Below are positions 1 through 9,026 of a stretch of 64,000 nt of DNA, piece by piece (the first letter of the stretch is position 1; each line of letters begins with the position of its first letter). A program made the translations under genes and the position numbers. The DNA comes from Nitrospirillum pindoramense (GTDB lineage: Bacteria > Pseudomonadota > Alphaproteobacteria > Azospirillales > Azospirillaceae), in NCBI RefSeq assembly GCF_007827955.1, contig NZ_VITR01000010.1, forward strand, positions 124,001-188,000, read 5' to 3'. Below the pieces are notes generated by a model. The model saw nothing but the letters and a program-made list of their open reading frames with translations, was not told where the DNA came from and did no database searches.

Positions 1-108
1 GTCTTTTCAGGAATCCCGTCGGATCAAGCCCTTAATCCATGCCACTTAGGTCGGGTTGCGGGGCCGGTCGATCTGCCTCATGCTGCCGTTCAAAGACAGG
101 CGCCGGAA

Positions 109-164
109 CTGTCGCGAGCCGCGACAGCCGCGCAACACCTGTCGCAACAATCGGGCTTGCGACA
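109..164. promoter_or_regulatory. Two perfect inverted repeats upstream of the sigma-54 activator gene
   Basis: Site one (109-127) is CTGTCGCG, 3-nt spacer, CGCGACAG. Site two (140-164) is TGTCGCAA, 9-nt spacer, TTGCGACA. Both arms match perfectly and share the core TGTCGC/GCGACA; a further imperfect copy (GACACCCGTCGC) follows at 161-172. The two dyad centres are about 34 bp apart, close to three helical turns. Such paired sites are what Fis-type activators bind. Inference: these are the binding sites of the activator encoded immediately downstream, either for autoregulation or for activating a divergent gene left of the window. Confidence 0.65.
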
Positions 165-191
165 CCCGTCGCGGCATATGGGAGGATAGGC

Positions 192-2081
192 ATGGCGAAC
201 GCCCCGCACAGCCCGGCGATGGCCGTGGCGCGTGAGCGATTGGGCGAGGCGGGTGGCCTGGAGGGCGCGCCCATCCCGCTGGTTATCGCCCGGTCTTGGC
301 GGCGTTGCGCCGACCGGGGCCTGCGCGCGGACCGGCCGGCCCACCAGGACCCGCTGCCACGCGCCGATCTGGCGGCGTTGCGCGACCGTCATCATACCTT
401 GATGCATCTTGCGACACCCGAGCTGGACACCCTGCACCGGGCGATGCGGGATCTGGGCGGCATGGTGCTGCTGACCAACGACCGGGGTCTGATCCTGGAC
501 GCGCGCGGGGATGCCGGTTTTGTTCGCCGCGCCCGCCGCGTCTCGCTCCAGCCCGGCGCCGGGTGGGGGGAGGATGACGAGGGCACCAACGCCGTGGGCA
601 CGGCTCTGGCCGAGCGCGCCCTGGTCCAGGTGCGGGGGCCCGAGCACTACCTGACCGACAACGCCTTCCTCATCTGCACCGCCATGCCGGTGACCGATCC
701 CTATGGCGCCGTGGCGGGGGTGATCGACTTGTCGGGCGACACCCGCCATCCCCGGGCGGACGCCCATGGCCCCGATGCCCAGGCCCTGGCCCGCCTGGCG
801 GTGGCCCATCTGGAACACCGCTGGGCCGTGCGAGCCGCCGAGGGGCATGAGGCGCTGATCCGCCTGCACGCCCATCCGGCCTGGCTGGGCACCCCGCAGG
901 AAGGGCTGCTGGCGGTGGACGACGGCATCATCCAGGCGGCCAACCCGGCGGCGTTGACCCTGTTGGGCCTCGGGAATGAGGCCCTCGGCCGGGTCCGCCT
1001 GGACAGCGTGCTGAGCGGCGGACTGGAGCGGGGCGACCGGCTGGTGCGAACGGTGGCGGAGGATCGCCCCCTGCATGCCCGCATGACGACGCCGGGCAAA
1101 CGCCGCCCGTCCACCTCTCGGCCGTCCGCCCGCCGTCCCGCGCGGCAGGATCAGGGGATGACTGCGGGCAGGGACGGCATCCTGTGGGACGCCACCACCC
1201 GCCCCCTGCTGGACCGCGCCATCCTGGCGCTGGACGCCGGCATTCCCATCCTGCTGCAGGGGGAGACGGGCTCGGGCAAGGAGGTGTTCGTGCGCGCGGC
1301 CCACGCCGCCTGCGGCCGCGCGCAGGCCCCGCTGGTGGCGGTCAATTGCGCCGCCATTCCGGAGGGGCTGCTGGAATCGGAACTGTTCGGCTATGAGGAC
1401 GGGGCCTTCACCGGCGCCCGGCGGGGCGGGCACCGGGGCCAGATCCGCCAGGCCGACGGCGGCATCCTGTTCCTGGATGAGATCGGCGACATGCCGCCGG
1501 CGCTTCAGGCCCGCCTGCTGCGCGTGCTGCAGGATGGCGAGGTGACACCCGTGGGCGGCCGGCCGGTGAAGGTGGATTTCCTGCTGGTCACCGCCACCCA
1601 CCGCGACCTGGCGGCCTGCGTGGCCCAAGGCACCTTCCGCGCCGACCTCTATTACCGGCTGAAACACCTGGTGGTGACCCTGCCGCCCCTGCGCGATCGC
1701 CCGCTGGACGCCATCATCGATGCGCTGCTGGCCAGCTTTGGCGCCGATGACCGGGGTATCCGCTTGGCCCCGGCCACCCGCACCCTGTTGCGCCGCCACG
1801 ATTGGCCCGGCAACCTGCGCGAACTGGCCAACCTGCTGCGCACCCTGGTGGCGCTGTCACCGCCCGGCGCCCTGATCACCCCGGCCGACCTGCCGGCGGA
1901 TTTGGCGGGCCGGGCCCCCAAGGACCTGGGCACGGCAACCCACCCCACGCCCAGCCTGAAGGCGCGGGAGGACGACGCCATCCGCCAGGCCCTGGCCCGC
2001 CACCGGGGAAATGTCAGTGCCGCCGCCCGGGAACTGGGCGTGCACCGCAGCACCCTGCACCGGCGCCTGCGACCGGACTGA
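192..2081 (+). CDS. Sigma-54-dependent Fis-family transcriptional activator (AcoR type)
   Basis: A cytoplasmic activator that uses ATP hydrolysis to remodel sigma-54 RNA polymerase. The ATG at 192 is chosen because GGAGG lies at 181-185; an earlier in-frame ATG at 39 has no ribosome site and would include the inverted repeats. The product is 629 aa. Visible parts in order: a GAF-like sensory region (about 60-200), a short PAS-like stretch ([17 protein letters not shown], about 240-255), and the AAA+ domain with Walker A GETGSGKE near 357, sigma-54 contact loop GAFTGA near 404 and Walker [12 protein letters not shown]. The C-terminal Fis helix-turn-helix carries [21 protein letters not shown]. 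The architecture matches AcoR/DhaR-type regulators, which usually control neighbouring alcohol, aldehyde or acetoin dehydrogenase genes. The target here probably lies left of the window, so the ligand is unknown. Confidence 0.92.
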   Translation: MANAPHSPAMAVARERLGEAGGLEGAPIPLVIARSWRRCADRGLRADRPAHQDPLPRADLAALRDRHHTLMHLATPELDTLHRAMRDLGGMVLLTNDRGLILDARGDAGFVRRARRVSLQPGAGWGEDDEGTNAVGTALAERALVQVRGPEHYLTDNAFLICTAMPVTDPYGAVAGVIDLSGDTRHPRADAHGPDAQALARLAVAHLEHRWAVRAAEGHEALIRLHAHPAWLGTPQEGLLAVDDGIIQAANPAALTLLGLGNEALGRVRLDSVLSGGLERGDRLVRTVAEDRPLHARMTTPGKRRPSTSRPSARRPARQDQGMTAGRDGILWDATTRPLLDRAILALDAGIPILLQGETGSGKEVFVRAAHAACGRAQAPLVAVNCAAIPEGLLESELFGYEDGAFTGARRGGHRGQIRQADGGILFLDEIGDMPPALQARLLRVLQDGEVTPVGGRPVKVDFLLVTATHRDLAACVAQGTFRADLYYRLKHLVVTLPPLRDRPLDAIIDALLASFGADDRGIRLAPATRTLLRRHDWPGNLRELANLLRTLVALSPPGALITPADLPADLAGRAPKDLGTATHPTPSLKAREDDAIRQALARHRGNVSAAARELGVHRSTLHRRLRPD

Positions 2082-2107
2082 CCCTGGGGCCAGCCGGGGG
2101 AAATGGG

Positions 2108-3355
2108 TCAGGGAGCGATGGCCGCCAGCGCCGCCTCCGCCATGGCGCGATAGCCGGCGTCGGAGGGGTGCAAATGGTCACCGCAGTCATAGTCGGCGCG
2201 GATGCGCTCGGGATGGGCGGGGTCGCGGACCGCGGCATCGAAATCGATCACGTCGTCGAAGGCGCCGCTGGTGCGGATCCAGGCGTTGATCTTCTGCCGC
2301 ACCGCGTCCTTTTCCGGTGTGGCGTAGCCGGGGAAGGTGGCGCCGATGGCCGGGGTGAGGGTGGCGCCATGCACCCGCAGGTGCCGCGCCCGCGCCCGGT
2401 CGATCAGTTGGCGGTAGCCGGCGATGATATCCTCCGCCGTCACCACGGGATGGGTGGCGCTGGTCCGCAGGGTCGGCAGGCCGCTGAGGCCCAGATCGTT
2501 GATGCCCTCCAGCAGGATGACATCTGTGACGCCGGGAACCGCCAGCACGTCGCGGTCGAACCGGGCCAGGGCCGACGGCCCGACCTCACCGCGCAGGACG
2601 CGGTTGCCGCCGATGCCGGCGTTGGCGATGCCGATATCGCGCCGGCCTTTGGCGCGCAGCAAGGCGGCCAACTGGTCCGGCCAGCCCCGCATCAGCCGGT
2701 CCTTGGCGCCGAAGCCGTCGGTGATGGAATCGCCGAACGCGACGATGGTGCGGCCTTGTGCGCCGGCATGGACCAGCAGGGCGGACACGATCTCCCGCGC
2801 GTCCTCGCCCCGCGCGCCATCCAGCGCGACGGCCTCGGTCCGGTCATCACCGGAAAGGATGTCGGTGTGATGGTTGTTGTCCGCTTGCGGCACCGTCACC
2901 GGCTGGGGCAAGTGCAGGCTCACCACCAGCACGGCCCCGGCATCGAGTGGCAGATCCAGCGGATCGCTGACCAGCGGCGCGCCCGCCGTCACGCGGACGG
3001 CGCGGGCACCATCAAAGGTCAGGGTACGGAAGGCGCCGGGCGCCACATGCCCCTGGGCGTCGGCCACCGCGACCGTGGCGTGGTCGACCAGCAAGTCCTG
3101 CGGCAGGGTCTCTGCCGACAGCCGGACGCGCACCTGGTCGCCGCCGGCACTGACGCGCAGGGTGTAGCGCACCGTGCCTTGCACCTCCGGCGCCGGCTTC
3201 CAGAAGGGCAGGGGCAGCTTTTCGATGGGCAGGGAGGGGCTGGACGCCCAGGTGGTTATCCAGCCGGCGGTCTCGCCTTTGGCCCAAGCCACCGGACACA
3301 GGCCCGCGATGAGGCCGGCCGCGGCCAGCGTAGTCAGCAATAGGGATCGCCGCAT
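2108..3355 (-). CDS. Secreted SGNH/GDSL-family hydrolase
   Basis: The 415-aa product begins with a Sec signal peptide ending near AWA, so it is probably exported. After a beta-rich N-terminal region of about 190 aa comes the SGNH hydrolase fold: block I GDSITDGFGA with the nucleophilic Ser, block II AGIGGNR with the oxyanion Gly, block III GINDLG with the oxyanion Asn, and block V DHLHPSDAGY with the catalytic Asp and His. All four blocks are intact. This family deacylates or deacetylates lipids and glycans; the two-part layout resembles carbohydrate-esterase-like family members, but the substrate cannot be read. The gene converges on the sigma-54 activator with a 26-nt gap. Its upstream region (about 3379-3480) is visibly AT-richer than the surroundings and probably holds the promoter. 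Confidence 0.88.
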   Translation of the reverse strand: MRRSLLLTTLAAAGLIAGLCPVAWAKGETAGWITTWASSPSLPIEKLPLPFWKPAPEVQGTVRYTLRVSAGGDQVRVRLSAETLPQDLLVDHATVAVADAQGHVAPGAFRTLTFDGARAVRVTAGAPLVSDPLDLPLDAGAVLVVSLHLPQPVTVPQADNNHHTDILSGDDRTEAVALDGARGEDAREIVSALLVHAGAQGRTIVAFGDSITDGFGAKDRLMRGWPDQLAALLRAKGRRDIGIANAGIGGNRVLRGEVGPSALARFDRDVLAVPGVTDVILLEGINDLGLSGLPTLRTSATHPVVTAEDIIAGYRQLIDRARARHLRVHGATLTPAIGATFPGYATPEKDAVRQKINAWIRTSGAFDDVIDFDAAVRDPAHPERIRADYDCGDHLHPSDAGYRAMAEAALAAIAP

Positions 3356-3528
3356 GGATTAGTCCCTCCCATTATCGTTTGTGTTCGCGGCCGCCGCAGT
3401 CAGTCTCCGACAGCCACATAACAATTATCTTTAATAACTTTTATAACGACACACGCGGCACGACAAGCCCTCATTGCAATCGGTTGCAGCTGCGCCTCCA
3501 ACTCCCTTGGATGTTCGCCCCTTTGACC

Positions 3529-5814
3529 TTATGCCCGCAACTGATCCCGGATGGGCAGGCTGCGGATGCGTTTGCCGGTGGCGGCGTGGATGGCGTTCAG
3601 CAGGGCGGGGGCGATGGGGGGCACGCCGGGTTCGCCCACGCCGCCCAGGGGCGCGTCGTACTGCGCCGCCGGCATCAGGTGCACGCGGATGTCCTTGGGG
3701 GCGGCCTCGATGCGGGTGACCTCATAGCTGTCGAAATTATCCTGCTGCACCTGGCCGGCCTTGAAGCTGATCTCGCCCAGCGTGGCCAGGCTGACGCCTT
3801 GAATCACCGCCCCTTCCAGCTGCGCCCGCACCCGGTCGGGGTTGATGACGGGGCCGCAATCGAAGGCGATATCGACACGGGGGATGGTCAGCTTGCCCTG
3901 GGCGTCCACCGCCACCTGCACGACGGCGGCGGCATAGCTGGCGAAGCTGCGGTGCGCGGCGATGCCCCGGCCCTGGCCCTTGGGCAGGGGCTTGCCCCAG
4001 CCAGCCTCCTTGGCCGCCCGCTCCACCACGCCACGCAGGCGGCCGGTGTCATAGGCGTAGGCCACCGGGTCTTCGTTATAGTTCCAGCCGTCCGCCATGT
4101 CGGCCGGGTTGATCTGGCGGCCCGGGCCGATCAGGTCCAACAGGAAATCCTTGGGGTCCCGCCCGGCAGCGGCGGCCAGTTCAGCGACGAAGCTCTGCAC
4201 CGCGAAGGCGTGCGGGATGTTGGAGACGCTGCGGAACCAGCCGATGCGGGTGTGGCTCTCCGCCTCCGGGTTCTCCACCCGCAGGTTGGGCACGATCCAG
4301 GGCGTGTTGACCGCGCCCATGCCCAGTTCCGAGGCGCCCTCATGCTTCACCCCGGGTGCGAAGGTGGCGTTGATGGCGGGGGCCACGGTGCGGTGCAGCC
4401 AGGCGACCGGCTTGCCCTTGGCGTCCAGCCCGCCCTCCAGCCGCTCCACCGACACGGTATGCAGAAAACCGTGGTGCAAATCGTCGGTGCGGGTGAAGGT
4501 CAGCTTCACCGGCCGGCCATCCATGGCGCGGGACAGCAGGGCCGCCTCCGCAATGTAATCCGGCTTGGACTTGCGGCCAAACCCGCCCCCCACCAGGGTC
4601 TGGTGCACGGTCACCTTCACGGCCGGGATGCTCAGCACCTTGGCCACCGTTTCCCGCGTGGTCTGCGGCGCCTGGGTGCTGCCCCAGATCTCGCAGGCAT
4701 CGCCCGTCACCTGGGCCACCGCCGCCGGCGGCTCCATGGGCGCCTGGGCCAGGTGGGGGATGTAGTATTCAGCGGTGACGCGCTTGGCCGCCGCCTTCAG
4801 GGCGGTGTCCACGTCGCCCTGGTTGCGCGCCACCTGGCCGGGGGCGCGGGCCGCCGCCTCCAGCTCCGCCCGGTAGGCGGCGCTGTCATAGCGGACGTTG
4901 GGACCGTCGTCCCAAGTGATCTTCAGTTTCTCCCGACCCTTTAGGGCGGCCCAGGTGTTCTCCGCCACCACGGCCAGGCCGCCCTTGGGCAGAAAGCCGG
5001 AGGGCAGGGGCGCTGTGTTCAGCACCACCACCTTGACCACGCCCGGCACCTTCAGCGCCTCATCCACCTCATAGTGGACCAGCTTGCCGCCATGGACCGG
5101 CGGCCGGGCGACCACGGCATACAGCATGTTCTCCCGCCGCACGTCGATGCCATAGGTGGCGCGGCCGGTGGTGATGTCGAAACCGTCGACCAGGCCGATG
5201 TCGGCCCGGCCGATATAGCGGAACTTGGCGGGGTCCTTGAAAACCAGCGCCTCACGCGCCGGCACCGGCAGGGCGGCCGCGGCGGCGGCCACCTCGCCAT
5301 AGCCCAGGCGCCGGCCGCTGGCGGCATGCATCAGGCTGTGGTGGTCCGCCGTCACCTCCGCCACCGGCACCCCCCATTGAGAGGCTGCGGCCTGGGCCAG
5401 CATCTGGCGCGCGGCGGCGCCGATGCGCCGCAGGGCCTGGAAGTGGTGACGCATGCTGCGCGAGCCGTCGGTGTTCTGGTTGCCGTAGCGCGCCTCGTCA
5501 CCCGGCGCCTGGTCCACCCTGACCTTGGCCCAATCGGCGTCCATCTCGTCGGCGATGACCATGGCCCAACTGGTGCGCACGCCTTGTCCCATTTCCGCCC
5601 GGTGGCAGAGGATGGTGACGGTGCCGTCGGCGGCCACGGCCACGAACAGGCGCGGGTCGTCCTTGACCCCGCCGGGCATGGCGTCACCGCCATACTTCTT
5701 GGGGCTGTCCTCGGCCCGCGCGGCGGGGCCCAGCCCGCCGGCCAGGACGAAGGTGCCGGCGCCCAGCCCCATCAGGACGGCGCGGCGGCTGAGATTGGTG
5801 ATGGTTCCGCTCAT
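3529..5814 (-). CDS. Molybdopterin-binding subunit of a xanthine dehydrogenase-family hydroxylase (IorB type)
   Basis: The large catalytic subunit (761 aa) of a molybdenum hydroxylase that oxidises aldehydes or N-heterocycles. The N-terminus has a twin-arginine signal (SRRAVLMGLGAG, then a hydrophobic stretch ending AARA), so the cofactor-loaded enzyme is probably exported folded. The middle contains the family's cofactor-contact stretch TLVGGGFGRKSKPDY, and the C-terminus has GGVGEPGVPP with the conserved catalytic Glu. The open frame extends further upstream, but the ATG at 5814 is the right start: it overlaps the stop of the iron-sulfur gene (TGATG) and gives the Tat peptide. Size and layout match isoquinoline 1-oxidoreductase beta or membrane-bound aldehyde dehydrogenase large subunits. 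No FAD subunit or cytochrome c gene lies alongside, so the electron acceptor is open. Confidence 0.9.
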   Translation of the reverse strand: MSGTITNLSRRAVLMGLGAGTFVLAGGLGPAARAEDSPKKYGGDAMPGGVKDDPRLFVAVAADGTVTILCHRAEMGQGVRTSWAMVIADEMDADWAKVRVDQAPGDEARYGNQNTDGSRSMRHHFQALRRIGAAARQMLAQAAASQWGVPVAEVTADHHSLMHAASGRRLGYGEVAAAAAALPVPAREALVFKDPAKFRYIGRADIGLVDGFDITTGRATYGIDVRRENMLYAVVARPPVHGGKLVHYEVDEALKVPGVVKVVVLNTAPLPSGFLPKGGLAVVAENTWAALKGREKLKITWDDGPNVRYDSAAYRAELEAAARAPGQVARNQGDVDTALKAAAKRVTAEYYIPHLAQAPMEPPAAVAQVTGDACEIWGSTQAPQTTRETVAKVLSIPAVKVTVHQTLVGGGFGRKSKPDYIAEAALLSRAMDGRPVKLTFTRTDDLHHGFLHTVSVERLEGGLDAKGKPVAWLHRTVAPAINATFAPGVKHEGASELGMGAVNTPWIVPNLRVENPEAESHTRIGWFRSVSNIPHAFAVQSFVAELAAAAGRDPKDFLLDLIGPGRQINPADMADGWNYNEDPVAYAYDTGRLRGVVERAAKEAGWGKPLPKGQGRGIAAHRSFASYAAAVVQVAVDAQGKLTIPRVDIAFDCGPVINPDRVRAQLEGAVIQGVSLATLGEISFKAGQVQQDNFDSYEVTRIEAAPKDIRVHLMPAAQYDAPLGGVGEPGVPPIAPALLNAIHAATGKRIRSLPIRDQLRA

Positions 5815-6299
5815 CACTTCGCACTCCCGCTGCTGGCCGTCTTGCGTTGCGCCCCGCCCGCCGCGCGCTTGATGGCGGCGCGGATGCGGGGATAGGTGGC
5901 GCAGCGGCAGATGTTGCCGCTCATGGCGTCGTCGATGGCTTCGTCGCTGGGATGGGGCGTGTCCTTCAGCAGGGCCGCCGCCGACATGATCTGCCCGGCC
6001 TGGCAATAGCCGCACTGCGCCACGTTCAGTTCCCGCCACGCCACCTGCACGGGGTGCATGCCGTCGGGCGACAGGCCCTCGATGGTGGTGACGGCCATGC
6101 CGGCGAGATCGCCCAGCGTGGTCTGGCAACTGCGGATGGGGGCGCCATCGGCATGCACAGTGCAGGCCCCGCACAGCGCTTCACCACAGCCGTACTTGGT
6201 GCCCGTCAGGCCCTGGACATCGCGCAAATACCACAGCAGGGGCATCTCGGGATCGCCCTCGAAACGCTGCTCCTGTCCGTTCAGCGTGAACGTGATCAT
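5814..6299 (-). CDS. 2Fe-2S subunit of molybdenum hydroxylase (IorA type)
   Basis: The 161-aa electron-transfer subunit pairs with the downstream molybdopterin subunit, with which it overlaps by one nucleotide (translational coupling). The plant-ferredoxin-type cluster is seen as [14 protein letters not shown]-like spacing (CGEALCGAC near 37-50), and the alpha-helical second cluster as CGYCQAG and [14 protein letters not shown]. The full cysteine complement of the family is present. There is no signal peptide, which is usual because this subunit is carried out with the Tat-tagged partner. Homologues include IorA, and the small subunits of aldehyde and nicotinate dehydrogenases. Substrate specificity cannot be deduced. 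Confidence 0.92.
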   Translation of the reverse strand: MITFTLNGQEQRFEGDPEMPLLWYLRDVQGLTGTKYGCGEALCGACTVHADGAPIRSCQTTLGDLAGMAVTTIEGLSPDGMHPVQVAWRELNVAQCGYCQAGQIMSAAALLKDTPHPSDEAIDDAMSGNICRCATYPRIRAAIKRAAGGAQRKTASSGSAK

Positions 6300-6386
6300 G
6301 TCAACTGCCCTACCTTGTCATGCCGCGCATGGTGCCACCGGTCCCTCGAGAGGGGAACCGTTCTCGGCGGACTGAGAATGAACAGG

Positions 6387-7967
6387 TCAGCCGGCCCCCT
6401 GCATCTGCTGCTTGAAAGTCAGCTCAATGAACTCCGCCGGGCGGACCAGTTGCAAGGTCACGGAAACGATCATATAGCCGTTCAAGATGTCCTGCGTGGT
6501 CATGGTCGATCCCAGCCCGCATTGGACACTGAATGCGTCGCTGGCCTTGGCGCCGACCAATCCGCCCTGGGCCCAAAGCGCCGTCAGGAAGTTGGAGATC
6601 ATGGCCGTGACGGCAACCCAGGTTTGCTGATCATTCCCCGCGAGAACAGACTGTTGCAGAGCGTTTTTGATAGACTGCTCGATATAGATCAGGGTGCGGT
6701 GCGCCTGGATATAGCGATAGTCGTTGCTATTGCCATCCAGGGTGCGGGCACCCCCCACCATCGGGGCATAACCGGAGAAGACACGCAGGATGTTGATGGC
6801 ATTGCCGTTCAGTGGGACGTTGTAGTCCGCCTGCTGGTCATTGTTCATAAGTATCGTGGGCGCCTTCACGCAGCGTAGCGGCCGGTTGGCCGGGGCAACC
6901 CAGACGCCCCGATCGGTATCGGTTTCAGCCCAGATCCCGGCCGCGAACCCGCTGGGTGGCGCGATATTCAGCTTTTGGGCAATGATCGCTTCGATCTTCC
7001 CCAGCAGGGGCAGGACACCAAGCAGGTATTGGTTGGTGGCGCTGATCTCGCTGGCGCTGGGCGGCTGAGCCGGCGGCGTATCCGGGCAGGCCGCCGCCAG
7101 ACGTGTCTGGACCTCCGCCAGTTTGGCGCCGGTGTAAAGGGACGCCGCTTCGTGGGCCAGCAAACTCCGCACCAGCGCAGCGCTACCCCACAGGCGGGTG
7201 TAATCGACCTCCCCGGTGGTGACCAGGCTGGTATACAGCGCCGGCGCATAGGCGGCGCCATAGCGGAAGGCGTCAGCCGCCGGAGCGATGGCGGCGTAGA
7301 AGGCGTCACGCTGTGCCGCCAGGCCATCGATGGTCCAGCTTTCAGGATTCAGCGCGCCCGGCAGGTCCAGGATGGCCATACGGTCCTGCAGGGCGGCCGC
7401 TTGCGTCAGCGTGGTCGTCACCACCGCCGCATAATCAGTGTCGGACAGCAGGCAGGCATCCGGCACCACGGTCATGGTTGGCCCCACCTGGGTCCCCGCC
7501 GCCTGCAAGCCGGCCAGCAGGGCGTCCTTGGAGACACCGCCTTGGCTGTAATCCGCGACCGACACGACATAGCAAGTGCCGCCGCCATTGGCATAGAAGG
7601 CCTGGATTGCCCGGTACAGGTTGAAACGCGGTCCGCTTGGTCTGACCGCGTAGTAAGCGGTTCCCTGGCCACTCGGCGGTGTCGCCTGGAAATCGGCTGT
7701 ATCTGCGGTTGTGGGTACCACATCACAGGGCTGGGGATAGGCACCCCCAAAATAGGCCATGTAATCGGCGAGGGAACCCACCGCGACCGCTTGGCCGTAC
7801 AAGGCCTTCAGGCTGGCGGGCGCTTGGGCGTGCTCCGTATGGCCGATGAAGATGGGGATGGCCGTCGGCACCCCGACGATGGCGGGTGGGAAGGCCGAAA
7901 GTTCCGTTATGTAAACGCCGGGTGTGGTGTAGCTGGTCGGCTTGGGCACGGGCAACATTCCCTTCAT
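6387..7967 (-). CDS. Contractile tail sheath-like protein, orphan
   Basis: The 526-aa product starts MKGMLPVPKPTSYTTPGVYI; the TSYTTPGVYITE opening followed by an Ala/Pro/Val-rich IVGVPTAIPIFIGHTEHA stretch is the typical N-terminus of phage and contractile-injection-system sheath proteins. The C-terminal end (VSVTLQLVRPAEFIELTFKQQ) matches the sheath C-terminal domain that makes the inter-subunit mesh. The ATG at 7967 has GGGAA seven nt upstream; an in-frame GTG at 7973 and an ATG at 7958 are alternatives. No tube, baseplate, spike, ATPase or terminase gene is in the window: the neighbours are a molybdenum hydroxylase and a LysR regulator. The length is within the usual sheath range and there are no internal stops, so this is not an obvious remnant. 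Whether it still belongs to an assembled particle encoded elsewhere is open. Confidence 0.8.
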   Translation of the reverse strand: MKGMLPVPKPTSYTTPGVYITELSAFPPAIVGVPTAIPIFIGHTEHAQAPASLKALYGQAVAVGSLADYMAYFGGAYPQPCDVVPTTADTADFQATPPSGQGTAYYAVRPSGPRFNLYRAIQAFYANGGGTCYVVSVADYSQGGVSKDALLAGLQAAGTQVGPTMTVVPDACLLSDTDYAAVVTTTLTQAAALQDRMAILDLPGALNPESWTIDGLAAQRDAFYAAIAPAADAFRYGAAYAPALYTSLVTTGEVDYTRLWGSAALVRSLLAHEAASLYTGAKLAEVQTRLAAACPDTPPAQPPSASEISATNQYLLGVLPLLGKIEAIIAQKLNIAPPSGFAAGIWAETDTDRGVWVAPANRPLRCVKAPTILMNNDQQADYNVPLNGNAINILRVFSGYAPMVGGARTLDGNSNDYRYIQAHRTLIYIEQSIKNALQQSVLAGNDQQTWVAVTAMISNFLTALWAQGGLVGAKASDAFSVQCGLGSTMTTQDILNGYMIVSVTLQLVRPAEFIELTFKQQMQGAG

Positions 7968-8024
7968 GAGCACGTTCCCGGCAGTATGCCCGCAGGCCAG
8001 AACCCGCCCAAGGCGAATATCACC

Positions 8025-8930
8025 TTACGCCTGCCCCACCAATTCACGCCTGGCCGTGGTCAGCACCCGCCGGCTAAGGTCGGCAAGGTGGTCGGCGGCC
8101 AGGCGGCTGACCTGCCAGAACAGGGGCACGTCAAGGACGGCGCCGGGGACCAGTTCCACCAGCCGACCGGCCTGCAAATGGTCGCGCACCAGTGGCGCCG
8201 GGTTCATGCCCCAGCCCATGCCGGCCAGCGCGCCGTCGACAAAGGCCTGGGTCGACGGCAGCCAATGGGTCGGGGGGACGACATCGCGGCCCAGTTCCCG
8301 GCGGATCCAGTCATGCTGCAGCCGGTCCTTCTGGTTGAAGGTCAGCGCCGGGGCGCGGGCCAGGTCCTCCGCTGTCACGCCCTCGGGGAAATACCGGGCG
8401 GCGAAAGCCGGGCTGGCCGTGGCGTGATAGCGCAAGGCGCCAAGGGCGGTGACGCGACAGCCCTGCACCGGCTTTTCCAGCGAGGTCACCGCCGCCAGCA
8501 CCCGGCCGCGCCGCAGCCAGTCCGCCGTATGGTCCTGGTCGTCGATGACGATGTTCAGCAAATGGTCACTGGCGTGCGTGAAGGCCGCTGCCGCCGTCAG
8601 GAACCAGGTGCCCAGACTGTCGGCATTGGTGGCGATGGCCAGCGTCACACGGGATACGCCGGCCGCCGGATCGGCCAAGCCCGGCAGGTGCGCTGTCAAC
8701 TCCCGCTCCAGCAAGCCGACATGATCCATGTGCCGGCAAAGCCATTCGCCCTTGTCCGTGGCGGTGCAGGGCGTGCCCCGCTCGATCAGCACGACGCCCA
8801 GCCGTTCCTCCAACGCCTTGACGCGCTGGGAAATGGCAGAAGGGGTGACATGCAGCGCAGCAGCGGCTTTCTCGAAGCTGCCCGTCCGTGCCACCAGCGC
8901 CACGGCCCGCGCCGCCGGATAGTCGATCAT
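8025..8930 (-). CDS. argP: LysR-family regulator of the ArgP/LysG type
   Basis: The 301-aa regulator has a winged helix-turn-helix at the N-terminus (FEKAAAALHVTPSAISQRVKALE) and a LysR effector domain behind it. The alternating opening MIDYPAARAVALVARTGSFEKAAA and the ATDKGEWLCRH stretch are characteristic of ArgP (IciA)/LysG, which sense lysine or arginine and switch on a LysE/ArgO exporter. It is transcribed divergently from a lysE-type gene with a 96-nt gap holding a clean inverted repeat, which is the classical lysG-lysE arrangement. The symbol is by family; effector preference (Lys versus Arg) is not determined. Confidence 0.88.
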   Translation of the reverse strand: MIDYPAARAVALVARTGSFEKAAAALHVTPSAISQRVKALEERLGVVLIERGTPCTATDKGEWLCRHMDHVGLLERELTAHLPGLADPAAGVSRVTLAIATNADSLGTWFLTAAAAFTHASDHLLNIVIDDQDHTADWLRRGRVLAAVTSLEKPVQGCRVTALGALRYHATASPAFAARYFPEGVTAEDLARAPALTFNQKDRLQHDWIRRELGRDVVPPTHWLPSTQAFVDGALAGMGWGMNPAPLVRDHLQAGRLVELVPGAVLDVPLFWQVSRLAADHLADLSRRVLTTARRELVGQA

Positions 8931-8950
8931 GGGTAAGTTTCGCTAAACCA

Positions 8951-8978
8951 GAATTAGTCTCATTAATTAGTCTAATTC
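8951..8978. promoter_or_regulatory. Inverted repeat operator between lysG/argP-type and lysE-type genes
   Basis: GAATTAG (8951-8957) and CTAATTC (8972-8978) form a perfect 7-bp inverted repeat with a 14-nt spacer; the middle contains ATTAAT. The block is strikingly AT-rich in a GC-rich setting. LysR regulators bind dyads of this size in divergent intergenic regions, so this is the expected ArgP/LysG box. The lysE start lies about 50 nt further right. Confidence 0.65.
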
Positions 8979-9026
8979 CACGGGCCCCGCTATCACAAGG
9001 GCGGGCAACGTCGGGATTTCCTGGTC

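Noticed and set aside
90-1799. Long open frame antisense to the sigma-54 activator
   Set aside because: High-GC codon bias keeps the opposite strand open; the product is Gly/His/Gln-rich with no domain, while the sense frame has complete catalytic motifs.
1802-3343. Long plus-strand frame across the GDSL hydrolase
   Set aside because: Low-complexity shadow of the hydrolase gene, which has signal peptide and all SGNH blocks on the minus strand.
6339-6362. Hairpin between the sheath-like gene and iorA-type gene as a terminator
   Set aside because: The stem has mismatches and no T-tract follows on the minus strand.
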